The translations under genes and the position numbers were made by a program. From assembly GCF_026341035.1 (NCBI RefSeq), contig NZ_JAPEOQ010000002.1:3286001-3350000 (forward strand): a DNA stretch of 64,000 nt, written 5' to 3'. The notes beneath the pieces were generated by a model. It was not told the origin of the DNA. It worked only from the letters and a program-made list of their open reading frames with translations, and searched no databases. Below are positions 15,478 through 25,012 of this stretch, in pieces. Position 1 is the stretch's first letter; every line of letters begins with the position of its first letter. Source of the stretch: Streptomyces sp. NBC_01016. GTDB lineage: Bacteria; Actinomycetota; Actinomycetes; Streptomycetales; Streptomycetaceae.

Positions 15478-17430
15478 CTATGAGGCCGCCGCTCGCCGGC
15501 TCGAGTGAGGTGTCACCCTCACCACCTCACCGTCCGGGAACGTGACCGCGACCGTGCCCGCCGCGTCCACCGTGCACTCGATCGCCTCCCGCAGCGCCCG
15601 CGGGTGCACCGCGTCGCGCGTGAGGGCCACCAGGGTTACGTGGACGGTGGTGTCGCCCGGGTGGGGGAGGGAGCGCAGATACGGGGTCGCCGAGTGGGGG
15701 CCGAAGGCGTTCGCCGCCACCTCGCGGGCGATCCCGGCCTCCGTGTCCCAGCCGTGCAGGGCGACCACCGCGCTCGTCAGCCCCGATTCCGTGCGGGTCA
15801 GCGCCCAGCCCGGCCCCTGGTCGGTGTGCGGTCGCACGGAATCGGCGACCGCGTGCCCGCCCTCGCGGACGGTGACGCCCGCCGGGGCCTGCACCCGGTG
15901 CACCCGCAGCTCCCACGGGCCGTGCAGCACACTCGTCGACTCGATCGGGAACTGTGTGTCACTGTCCGGGAGTTGAGCGTGGTGACGGGAGGACGCACGG
16001 TGTCCCTCGCACGTGAGGGGGTGGATGCGGCGGCGGCGCGAAGGCGTGCCGTCCGGGGTGAGCAGCGCGATGTGGTTGTCGACGGTGCGGGACCAGGCGT
16101 GCGGGGCGGACTCGGGTGCGGTCGCGGTGGAGTAGGCGAGCTTGGCGTAGTGCGGATCGTCGTCGGCCGGTCCTTCGAGCGGGTTGTGGTCGCTGCCGTG
16201 GTTGACCAGGCGGACGATGCCGTCGTGCGGGGTGCCGTGCAGCAGCCAGCCCGGTGCGGGAAGGGCGGTGTACTGCGTGTCCCGCTCCACGGGCAGGGGG
16301 AGCTCGCGGTCGGTCCACACCGGGTGCTCGGCGGGCAGGAGGAGTCCCAGGAAGCCCTTGCTCGACCAGTACGGTGAGGCCGGCCCCGAGTACGGCTGGG
16401 TGGTCGGCAGGTGCGGGCCGTACCAACCCAGGGGCTGGAGTCCCCGCTCGTCCGGTACACCGCGCTCGGTGAAGTGGCGTGCCGTGCCCGATGCCAGCCG
16501 GCGTGTCAGGCCCGGCGCGAGGGGTGTGCAGTCGGCGAGCGCGCCCAGCCAGACGGGCGCCGTCGCCGCCATGCGGTAGGTCAGGGAACGCCCCTGGTGC
16601 ACGGGTGCGCCGTCCGCGCCGAAGAACTGCGGGTACGTCTCCAGGAACAGGGAGAGCCGTTCGCGGTAGGTCTTCGCGCGGCCATCGTCGCTGTCCGGGC
16701 CCGCGATCCTCGCCCACAGCAGCGGGTACAGGTGCAGAGCCCAGCCGACGTAGTAGTCGAAGTTGCGGCCGTCGCCGTCGCTGTACCAGCCGTCGCCGAC
16801 GTACCAGTCCTCGATCCGGTCGAGTCCGCCGTCGATGTCGCTCTGGCTGTACGGGGCGCCGACCGAGGCCAGGAACTGCTCCGACACCACCTGGAACAGG
16901 CGCCAGTTGTTGTCCCACGTGCGGGCACCAACGAAGCCCGAGAGCCAGTCGACCACGCGTTCCTGGACCCGGCTGTCGAGCCGGTCCCAGATCCAGGGGC
17001 GGGTCTCGTGCAGGCCGATCGCGATCGAGGCGGCCTCCACCATCTGCTGGGAGCAGTCAGTGAGTTCGGGCCAGGCCTCCGCGTGGTCACGGTCCGTGCC
17101 CGTTGTCAGACCCTGCGTATACCTTTCGATCAGGTGGGAGACGGCCGGGGCTTCGGTCCCGTCCGCCGTCCCCGTCGTGTCCTTGCCCGCGCCCGCGATC
17201 CGAAATGAGGCCAGCAGAAATGTCCGAGCGAACCCTTCGAGCCCGTCCAGCACCACCCCGGACCAGCTGCCCCGCCCGGGAAGCCGGTACTGCGCGAACC
17301 CCGGTGTCGCGAAAGGGGCCAGCGCCGCCAACTGCCGGTCGGCGAGGGCCTCCCAGTGTGCCCGGGTCCACCCCGTCAGCGGGGAGCGGACGCGGTCGGT
17401 CGGCGGCAGGGAGAGGTACGGGGCGGGCAT
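15478..17430 (-). CDS. DUF2264 domain protein
   Basis: A 650-residue cytoplasmic protein. The N-terminal two thirds carry DUF2264 features: 'RSPLTGWTRAHW', 'NNWRLFQVVSEQFL', 'DGWYSDGDGRNFDYYVGWALHLYPLLWA' and 'FLETYPQFFGADGAPVHQGRSLTYRMA', an (alpha/alpha) barrel-like pattern. The C-terminal part is beta-rich. DUF2264 proteins commonly sit in polysaccharide loci and are suspected glycoside hydrolases or lyases. ATG 17430 is chosen for the GAGGAGC upstream; the frame is open far upstream but only over the PL8 gene. It follows the PL8 gene by 76 bases on the same strand. Confidence 0.82.
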   Translation of the reverse strand: MPAPYLSLPPTDRVRSPLTGWTRAHWEALADRQLAALAPFATPGFAQYRLPGRGSWSGVVLDGLEGFARTFLLASFRIAGAGKDTTGTADGTEAPAVSHLIERYTQGLTTGTDRDHAEAWPELTDCSQQMVEAASIAIGLHETRPWIWDRLDSRVQERVVDWLSGFVGARTWDNNWRLFQVVSEQFLASVGAPYSQSDIDGGLDRIEDWYVGDGWYSDGDGRNFDYYVGWALHLYPLLWARIAGPDSDDGRAKTYRERLSLFLETYPQFFGADGAPVHQGRSLTYRMAATAPVWLGALADCTPLAPGLTRRLASGTARHFTERGVPDERGLQPLGWYGPHLPTTQPYSGPASPYWSSKGFLGLLLPAEHPVWTDRELPLPVERDTQYTALPAPGWLLHGTPHDGIVRLVNHGSDHNPLEGPADDDPHYAKLAYSTATAPESAPHAWSRTVDNHIALLTPDGTPSRRRRIHPLTCEGHRASSRHHAQLPDSDTQFPIESTSVLHGPWELRVHRVQAPAGVTVREGGHAVADSVRPHTDQGPGWALTRTESGLTSAVVALHGWDTEAGIAREVAANAFGPHSATPYLRSLPHPGDTTVHVTLVALTRDAVHPRALREAIECTVDAAGTVAVTFPDGEVVRVTPHSSRRAAAS

Positions 17431-17506
17431 GGTGGCTCGACGGCTCCTCGGTCGGGGCGGGCGGGGAGGTGGGCTGGCTGCTGTGCGGGTTTCTGTACGG
17501 GCTCCG

Positions 17507-19900
17507 CTACGCGAGGTCGGCGGTGTGCGTATGGCCGCGCGAGCCCGCGATGCGCACCGTGACCACCGGGCGACGGCCCGGCGTGACGGAGACCGTGTCG
17601 TCGGCGCGGACCACGTGGCGCACGGCGAAGGGGAGTTCGACGGACAGGGTGGTCCCGGTGCGGCCGGGGTCGGACACGGCGACGGTGATGCCGTCGTCCC
17701 GGCGGCGGACGAGCACGGTGCCCGGGCCGTCGGCGCGCAGCCCGTCGACGGATCCCGCCGCCCAGAAGTGCGCGGCGAGCAGCCCGAGCCGGGGTGATTC
17801 GACGGCCTGGACGGTCGCGCTGTTCGTGATGACGCGCACCGGGGCGGAGCGGGACCACGTGGCGGTCGCGGCGGCCGTCGCGCCGGGGAGCAGGACGTAG
17901 GCGTAGGAAGCGGATTCGGGGGAGGGGCCGTGATCGAACCAGAGGGTGGCGTAGCGCCGGGTGACCGGGGTGGTGGAACCGCCGGTGTCCGCGCCGGTGT
18001 TGAGGGAGCGCCAGGCCCCGGTGCGTTCCTCGCGCAGTGCACGCAGGGGGCCGCCGGCCGGGAAGACGTAGCCTCCCGTTCCCTCCAGGTGTGCCCAGCG
18101 CGCGTCGGTGAGCCGCGCCGACCAGCCCTGCTCACCGGGCTGCGGGCGGTCGTCGACGGTGAGCCGGGGAGCGCCGTCGGCGTGCAGGTTCCGGTTCTCC
18201 ACGACGGTCTCGACGGTGCGGCCGTCGCCCGCGGTGATGCCGGCGCCCAGCGCGACGACCGCGTTGTCGAGGAAGAACCACGCCTTCTTGGCGCGCAGCG
18301 TCGACCCGTCGGCGATCAGCTCCATCGCCGCCGCGCCGTACTGGCCATCGAGCACCGCGCCGCCCGCGACCGCGTTCTTCGGGCGGAAGGTGTCGGTTCC
18401 CGGGGCGGTGCCGAGGTCGGCCCGTGTGCGGGTGTCCACGGTGGTTCCCGGCAGCCGGTAGGGGTTCACCGTCGGCCAGAAGTCGTCACCGAAGGCGTCG
18501 AGGTCGTCGCCGTCGTACAGGTACGTCATGCCGTCGCCGGTGTACCAGCCGTGCAGGTTCTCGCCGTTGCCCGCCTCGTACGCCGCGATGCGCTTGGAGG
18601 ACAGGGACAGGGTGCACGACCAGCCGGGCCGCCGGTGCACGACCCGGTCCATGTCGGCGAACACGTGATGGCCGGTGACCCGCTCCGCGGGGCGCACCGC
18701 CGTATCCGCCATCAGGGCCTTCGCGCGGGCCAGGGCGGGGACGCCGACGAGCCGCAGGTACGGGGTGTCCCGGTTGCGCAGGATCCAGCCCTTGACGGCC
18801 GAGCGCCAGCGGTCCGCGTACGACTGCGGTGCGCCGTCCGCCAGTTGGAGGATGTACGAGGCGGTGGCCGCCCCGTCCGTGTGGTCGCGGGCGCGTTCGC
18901 GCGAGATGGCGCGGCCACGCAGCGCGTCCATCATCACGCCGTCGAGGAGCACGGGCACGAAGGAGCGCTCGACCGCCTCGTACAGCACCGTCACCGCCGG
19001 GTCGGTGACGGACCACTGGGAGTCGGCGAGCAGCGCGATCAGCTGGCCCGCGCTGCCGAGCAGGACGCCGCCGTAGGTACCGGTGTAGGCGACCGAGGAG
19101 TGCTGGACGAAGGAGCCGTCCTCGTAGAAGCCGTCGCCCGAGGTGACGTACTGGAAGAGGCTGTTCTTGCCGTCGTCGCGCACGTCCGAGAGACCGTCGC
19201 GGGCCAGCGCGACGACGTCCGGATCGCCGGCGAGCAGGCCGCGCAGGGCGACGATGACGGCCTTGTCCGCCCGGTTGGCGCCCGTCTCCGCCAGCGTGGG
19301 GGAGTTGGTGCGCCTGTCCGCGTCGGGGACGAACTTGGCGACCGTCTTGAGGTAAGCGGACAGATCCTCGGCGGGGAGGTGGGCGCGCAGCAGCACACAG
19401 GTGTCGAGCAGCGCACGCGGTGCGCCTATCTCCCAGAACCACCAGTTGCCCGATTCGGAGCGCGAGTCGTTGTAGCCGGCGGTGCGCAGGAAACGCAGCG
19501 CGTCGAGAAGCGCCTCGCGCACGGTGGTGTCGTCGGTGAGGGAGGTGCCGGGGGTCGCCCACGCCGTGGTGATGGTGCGCAGCCGTGTGTAGCTCTGGCC
19601 GAACATGCCTGGGTCGGAGGCCGGCGCCAGATCGGACCACAGGGCATTGCGTCCCGCGGAGCGGTCGAGCTTCTGCCACCAGTCGGCGGCCTGCTTGTCC
19701 AGGGCGGCCAGCGCGGCGGCGACATCCGGGTCTCCCGGGTCGACCTCGCCGCCGGTGAGCTGTTGGGCCGCCCGCGCGAGCAGCGGCTCGTAGGGGTCCT
19801 CGGCCGCGGCGGCCGACATGGCGCCGAGACCGAGGGGAAGTGTCGTCGCCACGGCGCCCGTTCCCATGAGGGCGAGGGTGCGTCGTCTGGTCAGCTGCAT
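17507..19900 (-). CDS. Secreted polysaccharide lyase family 8 (hyaluronate/chondroitin/xanthan lyase type)
   Basis: A 797-residue protein with a Tat-like signal (RRRTLALMG, cleavage after about residue 33). The alpha/alpha-toroid domain carries the PL8 catalytic set: Asn209 in TGANRADK, His267 in QHSSVAYTGTYG with Tyr272/276, and Arg328/330/334 in RGRAISR. The WWFWEIG aromatic patch for substrate binding is at about 152-158. The C-terminal half is a beta-sandwich. It cleaves uronate-containing polysaccharides by beta-elimination. Substrate choice among hyaluronan, chondroitin and xanthan cannot be read by eye. It lies 21 bases after the M60 gene, in one operon. Confidence 0.92.
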   Translation of the reverse strand: MQLTRRRTLALMGTGAVATTLPLGLGAMSAAAAEDPYEPLLARAAQQLTGGEVDPGDPDVAAALAALDKQAADWWQKLDRSAGRNALWSDLAPASDPGMFGQSYTRLRTITTAWATPGTSLTDDTTVREALLDALRFLRTAGYNDSRSESGNWWFWEIGAPRALLDTCVLLRAHLPAEDLSAYLKTVAKFVPDADRRTNSPTLAETGANRADKAVIVALRGLLAGDPDVVALARDGLSDVRDDGKNSLFQYVTSGDGFYEDGSFVQHSSVAYTGTYGGVLLGSAGQLIALLADSQWSVTDPAVTVLYEAVERSFVPVLLDGVMMDALRGRAISRERARDHTDGAATASYILQLADGAPQSYADRWRSAVKGWILRNRDTPYLRLVGVPALARAKALMADTAVRPAERVTGHHVFADMDRVVHRRPGWSCTLSLSSKRIAAYEAGNGENLHGWYTGDGMTYLYDGDDLDAFGDDFWPTVNPYRLPGTTVDTRTRADLGTAPGTDTFRPKNAVAGGAVLDGQYGAAAMELIADGSTLRAKKAWFFLDNAVVALGAGITAGDGRTVETVVENRNLHADGAPRLTVDDRPQPGEQGWSARLTDARWAHLEGTGGYVFPAGGPLRALREERTGAWRSLNTGADTGGSTTPVTRRYATLWFDHGPSPESASYAYVLLPGATAAATATWSRSAPVRVITNSATVQAVESPRLGLLAAHFWAAGSVDGLRADGPGTVLVRRRDDGITVAVSDPGRTGTTLSVELPFAVRHVVRADDTVSVTPGRRPVVTVRIAGSRGHTHTADLA

Positions 19901-19921
19901 GGTCGGTGTTCGCCCTTCGGT

Positions 19922-21301
19922 TCAGTCGGTCAGCGTGGCCGGGTCGACGGACGGCTTCGGCAGCCCGAGCGCGGCGAGTTCCGCGCGCCCCTGCGCGTCG
20001 ATCGGGAAGGCCCAAGTGGTGACGAAGAAGTCGGTGAGATCGCGCTCCGCGACGCGGCTCGCGTAGAGGGCGAGGGCCCGGTAGCGCCCTGCGGAGTCCG
20101 AGGAGTCCGACTGCGGGTTCTCCTCGCGCACCAGCCGGTGAAGCCGCGGCCAGAACGAGTCGCCGAACGCCAGCTCCAACTGCCGCAGCGGAACCAGCTT
20201 CTCGTACGCCCCGAAGGACTTCTCGTACGTGAGCCCGTCCGTGCCGAACTTGGCGCGGGCCGACTGGAAGGGGTTGAGCCCCGTCGCCGGGTCGGCGGTC
20301 AGCAGATTGGACGGCTGCCCCAGGGCTCGCTGCACGGCCAGGGAGTAGATGTTCACGGTGACCTCGGTCATCGCGGCGGGCTTGTACGCGAACTGCTGAT
20401 GCAGATGGCCGAGTTCGTGGTAGAGCCCCCAGCCACGGGTGCGCAGCCCCTGCACCGTCGTGGCCCGGTCGAGGTACGCGCGCGGGAAGCCGTTGTAGCC
20501 GTGGGTGGCGTACGCGCCGACGCCGGACGGCACCACCGACACCTCGGTGAAGTGGTAGCCGCCCGCCTTGGGCCGATGCACGGGCTTGGAGCCGTCGAGA
20601 CCGCTGATCGCCGACTCCGCGTCGATGATCTCCTCAAGGAGGCGCAGCAGCTCCGCGTGGCTCTCGTCGCGGTACAGCAGGGCGCCCTCGCGGGTCAGCG
20701 TCACGATCGAGCGCGGGCCGTGCAGCTCCACGACCGGCACATCCGTCAAGGTGTCCAACTGGCTCTGGAAGTCGGCCTCTTCGGTGCTTCCGAGGGTGAA
20801 GACCGGCATGGGTGTGCTGCCGCTCTTGAACGCCACCGTGGCTCTCTCCCCGTTGCCCTCCAGGGAGAAGTAGACGGGGCCGCCGTGCGGGTCGGTGACC
20901 GTGTTGGCGCCGGCCTTGAGTGGGTAGCTCCGCGGAGCGGTCAGGGTGGCGTAGTAGTCCCACCGGCCGATCCACACGGTGGGCAGTACGCCGTCGTTGG
21001 GCTGCACGTCCAGGCGCAGCGGGATGCCCGCCGCGACATGGCGGCCCGTCGGCTGGAACTCGGAGGCGCGCAGGGCCTGTCCGAGGCGCAGCCGTTCGGC
21101 CTCGGCCGACGGGCGGGCGGTCAGCCGCGCGGTCGTGGAGGCGGCGGCCTGCGCGGAGCCCGTGCCGAGGGTGAGCGCGAGGCCGCCGGCGGCTCCGGCA
21201 CCGGCCAGCGCGGTGAGCACCGTGCGCCGCCCGGGCCCGGGGCGCGCGTCGGGGTGGCCGGCGGCGGCGTGGACGTGGGAGGACGTGTCGGCAGGGCGCA
21301 T
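19922..21301 (-). CDS. Secreted M60-like metallopeptidase
   Basis: A 459-residue protein with a Tat-like signal (GRRTVLTALAGAGAAGG, residues 25-41, Ala-x-Ala near 50-54). The M60/enhancin-like zinc motif HExxH...E is present: His295-Glu296-x-x-His299 (HELGH) and Glu313 (MTEV). M60 peptidases attack glycosylated proteins such as mucins. The pairing with a PL8 lyase suggests attack on a glycoprotein or proteoglycan matrix, which is inference. ATG 21301 is preferred, with GGGGAG upstream; 25 more residues are open. A LacI-like operator core is 76 bases upstream. Confidence 0.87.
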   Translation of the reverse strand: MRPADTSSHVHAAAGHPDARPGPGRRTVLTALAGAGAAGGLALTLGTGSAQAAASTTARLTARPSAEAERLRLGQALRASEFQPTGRHVAAGIPLRLDVQPNDGVLPTVWIGRWDYYATLTAPRSYPLKAGANTVTDPHGGPVYFSLEGNGERATVAFKSGSTPMPVFTLGSTEEADFQSQLDTLTDVPVVELHGPRSIVTLTREGALLYRDESHAELLRLLEEIIDAESAISGLDGSKPVHRPKAGGYHFTEVSVVPSGVGAYATHGYNGFPRAYLDRATTVQGLRTRGWGLYHELGHLHQQFAYKPAAMTEVTVNIYSLAVQRALGQPSNLLTADPATGLNPFQSARAKFGTDGLTYEKSFGAYEKLVPLRQLELAFGDSFWPRLHRLVREENPQSDSSDSAGRYRALALYASRVAERDLTDFFVTTWAFPIDAQGRAELAALGLPKPSVDPATLTD

Positions 21302-21373
21302 GCAGGGACTCCCCAGGAGACGAAGGACGTCGGAAGGATGAGCGGGACGTGGTGCGTGCGAACTGGGCGCCAG

Positions 21374-21388
21374 CATGTAAGCGTTTGC
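21374..21388 (-). promoter_or_regulatory. Candidate LacI-family operator upstream of the M60-PL8-DUF2264 operon
   Basis: On the minus strand the site reads GCAAACGCTTACATG, with a central CG as in LacI operators. The ten-base core AAACGCTTAC is identical to the site at 23986-23995 before the ABC importer. The repressor is probably the LacI protein encoded next door. Confidence 0.6.
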
Positions 21389-21502
21389 TGCCGGGTGGCA
21401 AGGTGCTGGAGCGATTTTCTGCTCGTTACTACGTCAAGAAGCCCTGAATCAAGCAGGATTGCGCAACCGTGCGGGGTGCTGCGGTACGGCGACGGCTGCG
21501 GC

Positions 21503-22639
21503 TCAGGCCTGCCGACGGCTCCCGCTTCTCCCGCGGCCACGCGCCGCCGCCGGGGGTGCCACGGAGTCACGGACCACGATGTGCGTGCCCAGACGCAGCG
21601 TGCCGGTCGTGGGGGCGCGCCAGTCGTCCTCGTCCCCGCCGTTCAGGGCGACCCGCACGGCCTGTCGGCCCATCTCCTCCAGCGGGATGCGGACCGTGGT
21701 CAGGCGCGGCCGCAGTTCCTGGGCCACCGGAATGTCGTCGTAGCCGACCAGCGACACGTCCTCCGGTACCCGAAGCCCGGCCTCCTCCAGCGCCTGCGCG
21801 GCCCCGGCGGCGACGATGTCGTTGGCCGCGAAGACCGCCGTGAACTCCGGTCCGTCCCGCAGCAGTTCGCTCATGCGTCGGTAGCCGAAGGACCGGCCGA
21901 AGGCGCCCGGCTGCTCCAGCTCGGGGACGCGGTCGATGCCGCGCAGCTCGAGCGCGCGCCGGTGCCCGGCGAGCCGGTCGCGCGCCGTCGACAGCGCGGG
22001 CGGGCCGCCCAGGTAGAGGATCCGCCGGTGCCCCCGGGTGATCAGATGGTCGGTGATGGCGAACGCGCCGCCCTCGTTGTCGTACTCCACGTCCACCGTG
22101 GGCACACCCACGCCGAGCGAGGGGCGCCCGCACAGTACGAGCTTGGCGCCGTCCGAGGCCAACTCGTGGGCCCTGCGCGAGAGTTCCGCGCGGTAGTCGG
22201 GATCGTCGACGCTCCCGCCGACCAGCACCACCGCGTCCGCCCGACGCTCGTGCATCAGCTCGATGAAGGCCAGCTCGCGCTGCGGATCGCCCTGCGTACA
22301 GCACACCAGACACAGCCGGTCGCCCGCGGTCGCCTCGCGTTCGACGCCGCGCGCGATGTACGCGTAGAACGGGTCGATCAGTTCGCTCACGATGATGCCG
22401 ACCGTGCGCCCCGAACTGCCGGCGAGGGCGCGGGCATGGGCGTTGGCCACGTAACCCAGCTCGCGCGCCGCCGCTTCGACGCGCTCGCGGGTGGCCGCGG
22501 CGACCGGGTAGTTGCGGTTCATCACGCGGGAGACGGTGGCCGTGGAGACACCGGCGTGCTTGGCGACGTCGACCACCGTCGCGCGGCGCCGCTCCCGGTG
22601 ACCGGAGCCGCCGGGCGCCGTCGATCGTTGCCGGGCCAT
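21503..22639 (-). CDS. LacI family transcriptional regulator
   Basis: A 378-residue repressor. The N-terminal HTH is ATVVDVAKHAGVSTATVSRV (about residues 20-39) with the hinge 'ELGYVANAHARALAG'; the periplasmic-binding-protein-like effector domain ends near residue 350 with a basic tail. ATG 22639 gives a normal leader. It follows the 2-hydroxyacid dehydrogenase gene by 80 bases and may be cotranscribed with it. The shared LacI-type sites before the M60 operon and the ABC importer make it the likely regulator of the whole polysaccharide locus. Confidence 0.92.
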   Translation of the reverse strand: MARQRSTAPGGSGHRERRRATVVDVAKHAGVSTATVSRVMNRNYPVAAATRERVEAAARELGYVANAHARALAGSSGRTVGIIVSELIDPFYAYIARGVEREATAGDRLCLVCCTQGDPQRELAFIELMHERRADAVVLVGGSVDDPDYRAELSRRAHELASDGAKLVLCGRPSLGVGVPTVDVEYDNEGGAFAITDHLITRGHRRILYLGGPPALSTARDRLAGHRRALELRGIDRVPELEQPGAFGRSFGYRRMSELLRDGPEFTAVFAANDIVAAGAAQALEEAGLRVPEDVSLVGYDDIPVAQELRPRLTTVRIPLEEMGRQAVRVALNGGDEDDWRAPTTGTLRLGTHIVVRDSVAPPAAARGRGRSGSRRQA

Positions 22640-22719
22640 CCGGCCCACCCCCTGGTGATCCTGCCGTGCCGTCGCTGCTCCGCCCGCCCCAGAGCTTATG
22701 CCGTGCGGGGTGGGCCCGG

Positions 22720-23796
22720 TCACGCGATGTGCTCCAAGTCGTCGAGGCGGACGGGGTGGTCGAGTGGAGCGCCGTGCGCGTACCGGGTGAGCTCGTCGAC
22801 GGCGAGCGCGCCGAGCCGCCCCACCTCGTTGCCCTGGGCGCCCGCCATGTGCGGCGTGATGAGGACGTTGGGCAGGTCCCACAGCGGATGGTCGGCGGGC
22901 AGCGGCTCCGGGTCCGTCACATCGAGCACGGCGTCGATCCGCCCGCTGACCAGGTGCTCGACCAGGGCCTCGGTGTCCACGAGGGGCCCGCGCGCGGTGT
23001 TGACCAGCAGGGTGCCGGGACGCAACAGGTCCAGGCGGCGGGCGTCGAGCAGCTGCCGGGTCTCGTCGGTGTCGGGCGCGTGCAGGGTGACCACGTCGCT
23101 CGCGGTGAGCAGGGTGTCCAGGTCGGTGCGGGTGACGCCGAGCAGGACGGCCTCGGTGTCCTCGATGTACGGGTCGTACAGGAGGACCTCGACGTCGAGC
23201 GAGCGCAGCAGCCGCACCACCCGGCGGCCGACGTGCGAGGCGCCGACGACCCCGACGGTGAGGCCGCGGGTGCCGAGCCAGTGGTGCCGGTCCAGGTCGG
23301 CATCGGTGCGGTGGGTGCGCCGTGTGCGGAAGAGATGGGCGAGCGGGAAGGCCCGCTTGGCGCCCATGATGATCGCCGCGAGGGTGAACTCGGCGACCGG
23401 CACGGCATTGGCGGCGGCGGCCGACGACACCGCGATACCGCGCTCGTAGGCCTCCCGCCCCAGGAACGGCTTGACGGTGCCGGCCGCGTGGATGACCGCG
23501 CGCAGCCGGGGCGCGCCGTCGAGCACGGTGGTGTCGATGGGCGGGCAGCCCCAGCCGGTGAGCAGCACCTCGCACTCGGCGAGCGCGGCGCGCGCCTGTG
23601 GGCTGGTGAACTCGCGCAGGACGTGCGGCGGCCGGATGTCGGCCGTGTCCTCGAGCCGGACCCGTACGGCGGGTGGGAAGACGTCGTCGACGACCGAGGA
23701 GTGCATCGCCAGAACCGTACGGGGCCGCCGCGGGGGCGGTGTGGTGCCGATGGCCGAAGCCTCGGCCCCGGTCGACACCTCGTCAGTGGTACGCAC
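22720..23796 (-). CDS. D-isomer-specific 2-hydroxyacid dehydrogenase family protein
   Basis: A 358-residue NAD(P)-dependent oxidoreductase. The dinucleotide motif is GVVGASHVGRR (about residue 175-185); the catalytic Arg is in 'LVNTARGPLVD', the Glu region is around 'DVTDPEPLPADHPL', and the catalytic His is in 'LITPHMAGAQG'. GTG 23796 is preferred because GGAGG lies 5 bases upstream. It is divergent from the sugar ABC importer across about 256 bp. It may reduce or oxidise a sugar-acid catabolite such as one derived from the lyase products. Confidence 0.88.
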   Translation of the reverse strand: MRTTDEVSTGAEASAIGTTPPPRRPRTVLAMHSSVVDDVFPPAVRVRLEDTADIRPPHVLREFTSPQARAALAECEVLLTGWGCPPIDTTVLDGAPRLRAVIHAAGTVKPFLGREAYERGIAVSSAAAANAVPVAEFTLAAIIMGAKRAFPLAHLFRTRRTHRTDADLDRHHWLGTRGLTVGVVGASHVGRRVVRLLRSLDVEVLLYDPYIEDTEAVLLGVTRTDLDTLLTASDVVTLHAPDTDETRQLLDARRLDLLRPGTLLVNTARGPLVDTEALVEHLVSGRIDAVLDVTDPEPLPADHPLWDLPNVLITPHMAGAQGNEVGRLGALAVDELTRYAHGAPLDHPVRLDDLEHIA

Positions 23797-24052
23797 CCTG
23801 CCTCCGGACAGTAAACGTGTTCTATCAGGTGACCGCACGCTAAGGACACTGCCGTACGACCGTCAACCCAAAAGCCAGACCCAGTCCGTGAGTTGGCAGG
23901 TCAGAGACTCAAATCCCGCGCAGAACGCTCGTATTGGAGGGCCATCGACATGCAGCGCTTGCCCGGATCTATTGACGGCAGGGTTAAACGCTTACTAACT
24001 TGCCGCCGCAGTAACGCAGTTCTTGCGTCACCCGGCCGAACAGGACCGCCCC
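23797..24052. promoter_or_regulatory. Divergent promoter region with LacI-like operator
   Basis: A TTGACG -35-like box at 23972-23977 is followed by TAAACGCTTA (palindromic TAAnCGnTTA) at 23985-23994 inside the spacer and TACTAA near 23993-23998. The core AAACGCTTAC at 23986-23995 repeats the M60 upstream site. A weaker relative, GTAAACGTGTTC, lies at 23811-23822 before the dehydrogenase. Placement of the operator in the -35/-10 spacer suits repression. Confidence 0.6.
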
Positions 24053-25012
24053 ATGACTGCTTCCGCGCCACCCTCAGCCGTGCCCGGCACCATCCGCAGA
24101 ACCCTGTGGCAGCGCGTCAAGCGCGACAAGGTGATGCTGCTGCTCTGCCTGCCCGGCTTCCTGTACTTCGTGGTGTTCCACTACGTGCCGCTGCTCGGCT
24201 ACATGGTGGCCTTCCAGGACTACCAGCCCTATCTGGGCTACATGCACAGCGCCTGGACCGGCTTCGCCAACTTCGCGAGCGCCTTCGCCGACCCCGACTT
24301 CTGGTCGGCGACCGCGAACACGCTGGAGATCGCGCTCGTCCAACTGGTCCTGTTCTTCCCGGTGCCGATCGGGCTCGCGATGCTGCTCAGCAGCATCGTC
24401 AGCGACAAGCTGCGGCGCTTCGTGCAGAGCGTCGTCTACCTGCCGCACTTCATCGGCTGGGTCATCATCGTCTCGATCTTCCAGCAGATCCTCGGTGGCG
24501 CGGGGGCGGTCCCGGACCTGCTGGAAGCGGTCGGCCTGCCGCACTACGACATGATGACCGACCCGAATGCCTTCCCCTGGCTGCTCGCGCTGCAGGTCAT
24601 GTGGAAGGACGCCGGCTGGGGCACCATCATCATCCTCGCCGCGCTCCTGAACATCGACCGCGGCCTGTACGAGGCGGCTGCCATGGACGGCGCCGCGCGC
24701 CGGCGCCGGTTCTGGCACGTGACGCTGCCCGGCCTCGCCCCGGTGCTCGTACTGCTGCTGATCCTCAACCTCGGCAACATTCTCACGGTCGGTTTCGAAC
24801 AGATCCTGCTGCAGCGCGACGCCGTCGGCCCGGGCGCCGGCGAAGTGCTCGATACCTACGTCTACTTCCACGGCATCAAGGACAACCAGTGGGGCACCGC
24901 GGCCGCCGTCGGTCTGGTGAAGGCGGTCATCGGCACGGCCCTGGTCATCGGCGCCAACAAGTTCGCCCACCGGCTCGGACATGAAGGGGTGTACAGAGGT
25001 GCTGACCGCTGA
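24053..25012 (+). CDS. ABC sugar transporter permease, LplB type
   Basis: A 319-residue inner-membrane permease with six hydrophobic segments. The first begins near residue 27 (VMLLLCLPGFLYFVVFHYVPLLGY, split). The cytoplasmic coupling motif EAAAMDGAARRRRFWHVTLPGL is near residues 204-225. The LplB/YtcQ-YtcP/RhiL-type system imports oligouronides and complex oligosaccharides. ATG 24053 follows AGGA. It overlaps the second permease gene, consistent with a heterodimeric channel. No ATPase gene is in the locus, so a shared MsiK-like ATPase elsewhere is likely. Confidence 0.92.
   Translation: MTASAPPSAVPGTIRRTLWQRVKRDKVMLLLCLPGFLYFVVFHYVPLLGYMVAFQDYQPYLGYMHSAWTGFANFASAFADPDFWSATANTLEIALVQLVLFFPVPIGLAMLLSSIVSDKLRRFVQSVVYLPHFIGWVIIVSIFQQILGGAGAVPDLLEAVGLPHYDMMTDPNAFPWLLALQVMWKDAGWGTIIILAALLNIDRGLYEAAAMDGAARRRRFWHVTLPGLAPVLVLLLILNLGNILTVGFEQILLQRDAVGPGAGEVLDTYVYFHGIKDNQWGTAAAVGLVKAVIGTALVIGANKFAHRLGHEGVYRGADR

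Noticed and set aside
17930..23449. A very long plus-strand open frame of about 1,839 codons
   Set aside because: It runs antisense to the PL8, M60, LacI and dehydrogenase genes. Composition is Arg/Gly/Val-rich with no domains, as expected of a high-GC shadow frame.
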